Below, piece by piece: positions 58,578 through 64,000 of a DNA stretch of 64,000 bases. How positions within the stretch are numbered: the stretch's first letter is position 1; every line of letters begins with the position of its first letter. Source of the stretch: Streptomyces pseudovenezuelae (GTDB lineage Bacteria > Actinomycetota > Actinomycetes > Streptomycetales > Streptomycetaceae); the NCBI RefSeq assembly GCF_029892565.1, contig NZ_JARXVH010000005.1, positions 496,001 to 560,000 on the forward strand. The letters run 5' to 3'. Position numbers and translations under genes: made by a program. The notes under the pieces were generated by a model. That model searched no databases. It saw only the letters and a list, made by a program, of their open reading frames with translations, and was not told the origin of the DNA.

Positions 58578-58643
58578 ACAGTGACCCTGGTATCACAGCA
58601 CGTACACCCAACATCAGAGCCGTTCCGAGGGGGGACCTCCACC

Positions 58644-58844
58644 ATGCAGGCCGCGCCCGTCCGCGCCACAGCCATTCCGTCCTTCACCGACGCACTGCGC
58701 GCGGTCGAATCGCTGCTCCTGAGCAGCGGTCAGCGCACCGCCCGGCGGAACGCCTGGACCTCCGTCCTGGAGGACCGTCGCCGCGCCAAGGACCGCGTCG
58801 AGGCCCAGCGGGTCCTCGAAGAGGTCACCTCCGCCCGCCTCTGA
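58644..58844 (+). CDS. Small hypothetical protein, 66 residues
   Basis: A 66-residue, mostly helical, Arg-rich protein (DALRAVESLLLSSGQRTARRN, SVLEDRRRAKDRVEAQRVLEEV). It looks like a small DNA- or RNA-binding or helical-bundle protein, but no family is recognised. The purine-rich GAGGGGGGA upstream of the ATG is an acceptable ribosome-binding site. The elaborate upstream palindromes suggest tight regulation. Confidence 0.6.
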   Translation: MQAAPVRATAIPSFTDALRAVESLLLSSGQRTARRNAWTSVLEDRRRAKDRVEAQRVLEEVTSARL

Positions 58845-58911
58845 GGCCCACCCCCTCCTTCCTCGCACCCTCTCGTCGGGCACTGCCGTCGTCGGCGCTC
58901 CCGGGGCCACG

Positions 58912-58924
58912 TAGACTTCACGGC
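58912..58924 (+). promoter_or_regulatory. Leaderless -10 of the DUF4191 gene
   Basis: TAGACT at 58912-58917, 7 nt before the ATG at 58925; no Shine-Dalgarno sequence. Confidence 0.5.
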
Positions 58925-59629
58925 ATGGCGAGGAAGGACACAGCAGCGGACACCGCTGCTAACCCCGGGCGACTGAAGCAGATCGCTCTGACGTACAAGA
59001 TGACCCGCAAGGCCGACAAGAAGATCGGTCTTGTACTCGCGGCTGTCGGCATCGGCATCTTCGGTGTTTTCCTCGCGATCGGCTTCTTGATCGGTCACCC
59101 CATCTATCTCGGAATCCTGGGCCTGTTGCTCGCCTTCCTCGGAACGGCGATCATCTTCGGGCGCCGGGCCGAGCGGGCCGCGTTCGGGCAGATGGAGGGC
59201 CAGCCGGGCGCCGCCGCGGCGGTGCTCGACAACATCGGCCGGGGCTGGACGACGACACCCGCGGTGGCGATGAACCGCAGCCAGGACGTGGTGCACCGGG
59301 CGGTCGGCAAGGCCGGCATCGTCCTGGTCGCCGAGGGCAACCCGAACCGGGTCAAGAGCCTGCTGGCCGCCGAGAAGAAGAAGATGAACCGCGTCGTCGC
59401 GGACGTACCGGTACACGATCTGATCGTGGGCACGGGCGAGGGCCAGGTCGAGCTGAAGAAGCTGCGCACGGCGATGCTGAAGCTGCCGCGCGTACTGACC
59501 GGGCCGCAGGTGACCGCGACCACCGACCGGTTGCGCGCGATGGGCGACCTGATGAGCAACATGCCGCTGCCGAAGGGCCCGATGCCCAAGGGCATGAAGC
59601 TGCCGAAGGGCGGCGGAAAGGCCCGCTGA
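58925..59629 (+). CDS. DUF4191 membrane protein
   Basis: A 234-residue protein with a basic N-terminus, two adjacent transmembrane helices (about 35-80), and a cytosolic C-terminal domain (about 85-200) ending in a Pro/Gly/Lys-rich tail (MPLPKGPMPKGMKLPKGGGKAR). Matches the actinobacterial DUF4191 family, which sits next to lipA in mycobacteria as well. Function unknown; the conserved place beside lipBA and glnA suggests an old link, not necessarily a functional one. Confidence 0.88.
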   Translation: MARKDTAADTAANPGRLKQIALTYKMTRKADKKIGLVLAAVGIGIFGVFLAIGFLIGHPIYLGILGLLLAFLGTAIIFGRRAERAAFGQMEGQPGAAAAVLDNIGRGWTTTPAVAMNRSQDVVHRAVGKAGIVLVAEGNPNRVKSLLAAEKKKMNRVVADVPVHDLIVGTGEGQVELKKLRTAMLKLPRVLTGPQVTATTDRLRAMGDLMSNMPLPKGPMPKGMKLPKGGGKAR

Positions 59630-59640
59630 TCTTCTTGCAC

Positions 59641-59682
59641 GAGAAAGGGGGCGCCCGGAGTGATCCGGGCGCCCCCTTTCTC
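59641..59682. terminator. Bidirectional terminator
   Basis: Perfect 18-bp stem, GAGAAAGGGGGCGCCCGG at 59641-59658 and complement at 59665-59682, with a 6-nt loop. It lies between the convergent DUF4191 and RDD genes. Confidence 0.93.
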
Positions 59683-59708
59683 GTACCAGGAGTTCAGTTA
59701 CGAGGAGT

Positions 59709-60176
59709 TCAGATCCGCACCTCGACCGTGCGCGCCAGTCTGTCGTGCAGCCCCCGGCCGTCGCGGTCCCAGATCAGGGCCGGGACGGCGATGCAGAGGA
59801 GGGCCGTGCGGAGGGTGGCGCGCAGGAGGTTGGGGCGGCCGGTGGCGAGGTCGGCCACGCGGAGGCCGAAGAGTCGCTTGCCGGGGGTGAAACCGATCGT
59901 GCCGACCGTCAGAACGCCCAGGACGAAGAAGATGAGCAGGGCCCAGTTGCCGGTCGCCTGGTCGTAGCCGTGCGTCACCAGGCCGTATGCGATCAAGAGG
60001 CACAGACCCCAGTCGACGACCAGGGCGCCGAGCCGGCGGCCCGGGCGGGCGATGGAGCCGGGCCCCTCCTCGGGCAGGCCGAGCTGCTCGCCCCGGTATC
60101 CGAAGTCGACACCGGCGTGTTCGGCTGCCGCGCGGGGGCCCGAGAGCCACGAGCCGATTGCATCCCTGTTGTCCAC
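59709..60176 (-). CDS. RDD-family membrane protein
   Basis: A 155-residue protein with the RDD pattern: ARPGRRLGALVVDWGLCLLIAYGL (Arg and Asp in helix 1), GFTPGKRLFGLRV, and IWDRDGRGLHDRLARTVEV. Three transmembrane helices. RDD proteins are proposed transporters or antiporters, but most lack a known substrate. GTG start at 60176, with -10 TACCGT 6 nt upstream and no ribosome-binding site, so probably leaderless. It faces glnA across the GlnR-controlled region. Confidence 0.88.
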   Translation of the reverse strand: MDNRDAIGSWLSGPRAAAEHAGVDFGYRGEQLGLPEEGPGSIARPGRRLGALVVDWGLCLLIAYGLVTHGYDQATGNWALLIFFVLGVLTVGTIGFTPGKRLFGLRVADLATGRPNLLRATLRTALLCIAVPALIWDRDGRGLHDRLARTVEVRI

Positions 60177-60188
60177 CCGACCACGGTA
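60177..60188 (-). promoter_or_regulatory. Leaderless -10 of the RDD gene
   Basis: TACCGT on the minus strand (60188-60183), 6 nt before the GTG at 60176. Confidence 0.5.
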
Positions 60189-60239
60189 CTGCCCGCGTTT
60201 CGGGATACGGACGGGTGGGGTCAACCGGGCGCGGTCCGG

Positions 60240-60277
60240 TTAACTTGTGTGAAACAAATGGGTCACGCCCGAGAAAT
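60240..60277 (+). promoter_or_regulatory. GlnR operator of glnA
   Basis: Four half-sites at 6-bp spacing: TTAAC (60240-60244), GAAAC (60251-60255), GTCAC (60262-60266) and GAAAT (60273-60277), matching the known gTnAc-n6-GaAAc repeat bound by GlnR, the activator of nitrogen assimilation in Streptomyces. A -10-like TAGGGT at 60288-60293 follows, with no -35, as expected for an activated promoter. Confidence 0.88.
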
Positions 60278-60373
60278 CACGCGTCCCTAGGGTCGAGGTC
60301 AGCGTGTGCCACCGCACTGGCCGCACAAACGAACTACCACCCCGGCGGGACGGTCGGGAGTAGGAGGAGCTGG

Positions 60374-61783
60374 ATGTTCCAGAACGCCGACGAGGCCAAG
60401 AAGTTCATCGCGGACGAGGACGTCAAGTTCATCGACGTCCGCTTCTGCGACCTGCCGGGTGTCATGCAGCACTTCACGGTGCCCGTCGAGTCGTTCGACC
60501 CGGACGAGGAGCTGGCCTTCGACGGATCCTCGATCCGCGGCTTCCAGGCCATCCACGAGTCCGACATGGCCCTGCGCGCCGACCTGTCGACGGCGCGCGT
60601 GGACGCGTTCCGCCGCGACAAGACGCTGAACATCAACTTCTTCATCCACGACCCGATCACGGGCGAGCAGTACTCCCGCGACCCGCGCAACGTGGCGAAG
60701 AAGGCCGAGGCGTACCTGACCTCGACCGGTATCGCGGACACCGCGTACTTCGGTCCCGAGGCCGAGTTCTACGTCTTCGACTCCGTCCGCTTCGCGACCA
60801 CCGCGAACGAGTCCTTCTACCACATCGACTCCGAGGCCGGCGCCTGGAACACCGGTGCGCTGGAGGACAACCGTGGTTACAAGGTCCGCTACAAGGGCGG
60901 TTACTTCCCGGTCCCGCCGGTCGACCACTTCGCCGACCTGCGTGCCGAGATCTCCCTGGAGCTGGGCAAGGCCGGCCTCCAGGTCGAGCGCCAGCACCAC
61001 GAGGTCGGCACCGCCGGCCAGGCGGAGATCAACTACAAGTTCAACACGCTGCTCGCCGCGGCCGACGACCTCCAGCTCTTCAAGTACATCGTGAAGAACG
61101 TCGCCTGGCGCAACGGCAAGACCGCGACCTTCATGCCGAAGCCGATCTTCGGTGACAACGGCTCGGGCATGCACATCCACTCGTCGCTGTGGACCGGCGG
61201 CTCCCCGCTCTTCTACGACGAGGCGGGCTACGCGGGCCTGTCGGACACCGCCCGCTACTACATCGGCGGCATCCTCAAGCACGCCCCGTCGCTGCTGGCC
61301 TTCACCAACCCGACGGTGAACTCCTACCACCGTCTGGTCCCGGGCTTCGAGGCGCCGGTCAACCTGGTCTACTCGCAGCGCAACCGCTCCGCCGCGATGC
61401 GTATCCCGATCACGGGCTCCAACCCGAAGGCCAAGCGCGTCGAGTTCCGCGCGCCCGACTCCTCCGGCAACCCGTACCTGGCCTTCTCGGCGCTCCTCAT
61501 GGCCGGCCTGGACGGCATCAAGAACAAGATCGAGCCGGCCGAGCCGATCGACAAGGACCTCTACGAGCTGGCCCCCGAGGAGCACGCGGGCGTCGCCCAG
61601 GTCCCGACCTCCCTCCCGGCCGTCCTCGACCGCCTGGAGGCCGACCACGAGTTCCTGCTCGCGGGCGACGTCTTCACGTCCGACCTGATCGAGACGTGGA
61701 TCGACTTCAAGCGCACGAACGAGATCGCGCCGCTGCAGCTGCGTCCGCACCCGCACGAGTTCGAGCTGTACTTCGACGTGTGA
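60374..61783 (+). CDS. glnA: Glutamine synthetase, type I
   Basis: The 469-residue GSI-beta type enzyme that makes glutamine from glutamate and ammonia. Family blocks: FDGSSIRGF, PEAEFYVFD (metal Glu), NGSGMHIHSS, and KRVEFRAPD. Y397 in DLYELAPEE is the adenylylation site, so activity is probably controlled by an adenylyltransferase as well as transcription. The ATG has GGAGG 6 nt upstream. The leader is about 75 nt from the predicted start site downstream of the GlnR box. Monocistronic with a terminator. Confidence 0.97.
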   Translation: MFQNADEAKKFIADEDVKFIDVRFCDLPGVMQHFTVPVESFDPDEELAFDGSSIRGFQAIHESDMALRADLSTARVDAFRRDKTLNINFFIHDPITGEQYSRDPRNVAKKAEAYLTSTGIADTAYFGPEAEFYVFDSVRFATTANESFYHIDSEAGAWNTGALEDNRGYKVRYKGGYFPVPPVDHFADLRAEISLELGKAGLQVERQHHEVGTAGQAEINYKFNTLLAAADDLQLFKYIVKNVAWRNGKTATFMPKPIFGDNGSGMHIHSSLWTGGSPLFYDEAGYAGLSDTARYYIGGILKHAPSLLAFTNPTVNSYHRLVPGFEAPVNLVYSQRNRSAAMRIPITGSNPKAKRVEFRAPDSSGNPYLAFSALLMAGLDGIKNKIEPAEPIDKDLYELAPEEHAGVAQVPTSLPAVLDRLEADHEFLLAGDVFTSDLIETWIDFKRTNEIAPLQLRPHPHEFELYFDV

Positions 61784-61802
61784 TCGAGCCCACGCCGTGA
61801 GG

Positions 61803-61841
61803 CGACGCCCCCGTTCCCGATTCACAGGGACGGGGGCGTCG
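61803..61841 (+). terminator. Terminator after glnA
   Basis: CGACGCCCCCGT at 61803-61814 pairs perfectly with 61830-61841; inner CCC/GGG extend the stem with one bulged T. Confidence 0.85.
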
Positions 61842-61900
61842 TCGTATCGTTCTGGCACAGCTGTTCGACGGTAGTGGCAGAGGCAACGGGGGACACGGGG

Positions 61901-62158
61901 ATGCCCGAACAGGACGACGCCGAGCGGGAGTTCGACATCAGGTGGGCGGACGACGCCGAGCACAAGGAGCCCTCGGCGCGGGCCCGGATGCTCGCCGCGC
62001 GGTGGAAGGAGAACCCGCCCGCACCGCAGCCCTTCCGCGCCGACCCCGGTCCGGCCGGTCCGCGCCGGTCCTCGTGGGTCTCGACGACGGTCGTGCTGGG
62101 CTGCGTCGCCGCGATCATCCTGGTGCTGGGGTACGCGCAGTTCCGGGCGCCGTACTAG
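61901..62158 (+). CDS. Small single-pass membrane protein, 85 residues
   Basis: An 85-residue protein: acidic N-terminal half (MPEQDDAEREFDIRWADDAE), a basic/proline middle, and one C-terminal transmembrane helix (VVLGCVAAIILVLGYAQF). The topology is tail-anchored. An in-frame GTG at 61874 could extend it by nine residues. No family recognised. It lies between glnA and htpX. Confidence 0.6.
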   Translation: MPEQDDAEREFDIRWADDAEHKEPSARARMLAARWKENPPAPQPFRADPGPAGPRRSSWVSTTVVLGCVAAIILVLGYAQFRAPY

Positions 62159-62260
62159 ACGCGGGCTTTGCTGCTCCTAGGCCTGATCGGGACCGCTTCA
62201 TGGGAGTGGCCGGGTGCACACTGGCTGTAGGGACGAGTGCCTGACTGCGGGGTGATGCAC

Positions 62261-63178
62261 ATGCAGAGCCGATTCCGGAGCGACCGGCGGTTGACCGTGC
62301 GGATGACGGTCACGATGTTCCTGCTCGGATTGTTGTACGTGGTCTTCGTCGGCGCGCTGATCGTGCTGCTGAAGTCGTGGGTGCTGGTCGTCGTGATAAT
62401 CGCCGCGATGTTCGTGGCGCAGTTCTGGTTCTCCGACCGGATCGCGATGTTCGCCATGCGCGGGCGGGTCGTGGAGCGCGAGGAGTATCCCGAACTGCAC
62501 GCGGTGGTCGACCGGCTGTGCGCGCTGGCCGACATGCCCAAGCCGGTGGTCGCCGTGTCCGAGATGGACATGCCGAACGCGTTCGCGACCGGGCGCAGTC
62601 CCGAGCACGCCGTGGTCTGTGTGACCACGGGGCTGCTGCGCCGGCTGGAACCGGCGGAGCTGGAGGGCGTCCTCGCGCACGAGCTGTCGCACGTGGCGCA
62701 CAAGGACGTCGCCGTGATCACGATCGCGTCGTTCCTCGGGGTGATCGCGGGACTGATCGTGCGGTTCGCCTTCTACTCCCAGCTGTTCGGCGGTGGCCGC
62801 CGCGACCAGAACACGGCGATGGTCTTCGCCGCCGTGATGGGCGTATCAGCCGCGGTGTACGCGCTCAGCTTCCTGCTGATCCGGGCGCTGTCCCGGTACC
62901 GGGAGCTGGCCGCGGACCGAGCGGCGGCGCTGCTCACCGGGCGGCCCTCCGCACTGGCCTCCGCGCTGACCAAGGTCTCCGGCGACATCGCGAAGATCCC
63001 GACCAAGGATCTGCGCACCGCGCAGGCGTTCAACGCCTTCTACTTCACCCCGGCGACCGGCAAGGAGCCGGGCATCGAGCGGCTGTTCTCCACCCACCCG
63101 TCTCTGGAGCAGCGGCTCGACCAACTGGGGCGGATCTCCGCCGAGTTGGGTGAGGCGGCGACCCCCGGAAAGGCGTGA
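62261..63178 (+). CDS. htpX: M48 metalloprotease HtpX
   Basis: A 305-residue membrane zinc protease with two N-terminal helices (about 20-60), the HEXXH site in LAHELSHVAHKD, two more helices after it, and the third ligand Glu in YRELAADRAA. HtpX degrades misfolded membrane proteins. The ATG at 62261 (MQSRFRSDRR) has GGGG 8 nt upstream; GTG at 62237 is another possible start. pspAB follows with overlapping or near-touching codons, a pairing seen in other actinobacteria. Confidence 0.92.
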   Translation: MQSRFRSDRRLTVRMTVTMFLLGLLYVVFVGALIVLLKSWVLVVVIIAAMFVAQFWFSDRIAMFAMRGRVVEREEYPELHAVVDRLCALADMPKPVVAVSEMDMPNAFATGRSPEHAVVCVTTGLLRRLEPAELEGVLAHELSHVAHKDVAVITIASFLGVIAGLIVRFAFYSQLFGGGRRDQNTAMVFAAVMGVSAAVYALSFLLIRALSRYRELAADRAAALLTGRPSALASALTKVSGDIAKIPTKDLRTAQAFNAFYFTPATGKEPGIERLFSTHPSLEQRLDQLGRISAELGEAATPGKA

Positions 63179-63180
63179 GA

Positions 63181-63765
63181 ATGGGGCTGCTGGACATTCT
63201 GCTCGGGCGCAGCAAACCTGCACTGCCCGATCTCGACCGGCTGTTCGCGCTGCCGTCGGCGGCCGTGACCCTGGAGGCCGCGGCCGGTTTCACGCCGACC
63301 GGCAGTGGCGCGGTGTGCTTCGCCACGGTCGAGGGCGCCGCGTTCGAGCAGACGCACCGCGAGGTCCAGGCCCTGCTCGACGCGGACGCGGACCGGGACG
63401 GTCCGCCGGTGGAGCTCAGCCAGGACGGGTTCGGCTACTCCTGGCTGGTGTCCCGGCGCTCCCCCGACCAACTGTCGCAGCTGGTCAACGATCTGCACGC
63501 GGTCAACAGCTCGATGGAGGTCAACGGCTTCGGCCCGCAGCTGCTGTGCTCGCTGGCCGGCTTTCGTGACGAGGCCGGCCGGCGGCTCGCGCTCGTCTAC
63601 CTCTACAAGCGCGGCACGTTCTATCCGTTCGCGCCGCTGCCCGGCGAGGGACAGCGGCGCGACAACGCGCTGGAGCTGCAGGTGAAGGCGGCACTCGCCG
63701 ACGACCTGCGGATGGAGCAGGATCTGAGCCGGTGGTTCCCCGTGTGGGGTGCGCCCGGGCTGTGA
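63181..63765 (+). CDS. pspAB: PspA-associated protein PspAB
   Basis: A 194-residue soluble protein of the PspAB family (start MGLLDILLGRSKPALPDLDRLFALPSAAVTL, later GFGYSWLVSRRSPDQLSQLVNDLHAVN). PspAB is found with HtpX or PspA systems in actinobacteria; biochemical role unknown. The ATG at 63181 follows the htpX stop by 2 nt; an in-frame GTG overlapping that stop (63175) is the alternative start. Together with pspA/pspAA at 25-26 kb, the window holds two parts of a stress system. Confidence 0.9.
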   Translation: MGLLDILLGRSKPALPDLDRLFALPSAAVTLEAAAGFTPTGSGAVCFATVEGAAFEQTHREVQALLDADADRDGPPVELSQDGFGYSWLVSRRSPDQLSQLVNDLHAVNSSMEVNGFGPQLLCSLAGFRDEAGRRLALVYLYKRGTFYPFAPLPGEGQRRDNALELQVKAALADDLRMEQDLSRWFPVWGAPGL

Positions 63766-63772
63766 AGCACGG

Positions 63773-63802
63773 TTGTCACCACCACAGTTGTCACCACCAC
63801 AG
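63773..63802. repeat. Tandem 15-bp direct repeat
   Basis: TTGTCACCACCACAG occurs twice in a row (63773-63787 and 63788-63802) between the stops of the convergent pspAB and the following gene. Such short tandem repeats often arise by slippage. Confidence 0.7.
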
Positions 63803-63805
63803 GTC

Positions 63806-64000
63806 TCAGCCGCTCTTCTCCTTCGACTGGCGACGGGACTCCAGGGGGCGCTCGCGGCGGTAGCGGCGCTCCCATTTGGCCTGCATGTCACGGCGCTTGC
63901 GGTAGGCCTGGTACGTCGAGGGCATCGACCCCGACGACGAGCCCCCGCTCGACGCGGACCGCGAGGTGGAGCCGCTCCGCCCGTACTGCAGGTACAGGAA
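63806..64000 (-). CDS. Unidentified protein, C-terminal 64 residues (5' partial)
   Basis: The end of a minus-strand gene; its start lies beyond 64000. The visible part has a Ser/Gly-rich stretch (SGSTSRSASSGGSSSGS) and then a very basic helical tail (MPSTYQAYRKRRDMQAKWERR and RERPLESRRQSKEK). TGA at 63808-63806. No family can be assigned from the fragment. Confidence 0.55.
   Translation of the reverse strand, partial: FLYLQYGRSGSTSRSASSGGSSSGSMPSTYQAYRKRRDMQAKWERRYRRERPLESRRQSKEKSG

Noticed and set aside
59690..59712. Direct repeat AGGAGTTCAG just after the DUF4191 terminator
   Set aside because: Only two copies, overlapping the RDD stop region; no sign of an attachment site or mobile element.
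1..64000. tRNA, rRNA, CRISPR, prophage or insertion sequence
   Set aside because: None recognised by eye on either strand; gaps are short and filled by promoters, terminators or the repeats listed.

Overview
The window looks like a piece of the core chromosome of a Streptomyces. The DNA is very GC-rich with strong G/C bias at third codon positions, GTG starts are common, many transcripts appear to be leaderless, and genus-typical families are present (a GlnR-box glnA, an NsdA-like regulator, PspAA/PspAB). I see no rRNA, tRNA, CRISPR, prophage or insertion sequence. From memory the gene order also matches a block of Mycobacterium tuberculosis around trpD-ctaE-qcrCAB-ctaC-adoK-erpA-cobTS-pepB-dlaT-lipBA-glnA1, so this is an old actinobacterial backbone with Streptomyces insertions.

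Layout. 1-3 kb: end of an Lrp/AsnC regulator; a cysteine-desulfurase-like PLP enzyme behind a SAM-IV riboswitch and a six-residue leader ORF; trpD. 3-12.5 kb: the aerobic respiratory chain on the minus strand, ctaE-qcrC-qcrA-qcrB and ctaC-ctaD-ctaF, with ATGA/GTGA overlaps, plus an atypical receiver-like protein and an L,D-transpeptidase lipoprotein. 12.7-19.6 kb: a cysteine desulfurase-TusA fusion, adenosine kinase, a large membrane-anchored protein, ErpA and NadA. 19.6-26.1 kb: an RND pump with a two-component system, then PspAA/PspA. 26.4-37.4 kb: small membrane proteins, two methyltransferases, an HtrA-like lipoprotein, cobU (fused to a metallo-beta-lactamase-like domain), cobT, cobS, a DUF2156 membrane protein and a GH114 lipoprotein. 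37.6-47.4 kb: pepA, then a 2-oxoacid dehydrogenase block (lpd, two-lipoyl-domain E2, GntR regulator, aceE). 47.4-54.8 kb: a WYL regulator, envelope proteins (PGRP amidase, MarP-like protease), an SDR39U1 protein and an FAD oxidoreductase. 54.8-64 kb: an NsdA-like regulator, lipB-lipA, a DUF4191 protein, an RDD protein, glnA, htpX-pspAB and the end of a further gene.

How the genes fit together. Three themes recur. The first is respiration and its cofactors: the bc1 Rieske centre, cytochrome oxidase, two desulfurase-type enzymes and ErpA for Fe-S/sulfur supply, and NadA and LipA as Fe-S clients. The second is central carbon entry: E1, E2 and E3 of a pyruvate-dehydrogenase-type complex, with LipB/LipA making the lipoyl groups that E2 carries. 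The third is envelope stress: PspA/PspAA, HtpX/PspAB, the HtrA-like and MarP-like proteases, the PGRP amidase and the L,D-transpeptidase.

The most interesting non-coding signals are the SAM-IV riboswitch plus mini-ORF; the aceE leader, which has a 17-bp palindrome over its -35 region, a predicted three-way-junction RNA and a hairpin over the Shine-Dalgarno sequence; paired operator-like motifs around the nadA promoter; two families of intergenic palindromic repeats; and at least ten genes with a -10 hexamer 6-8 nt before the start codon.
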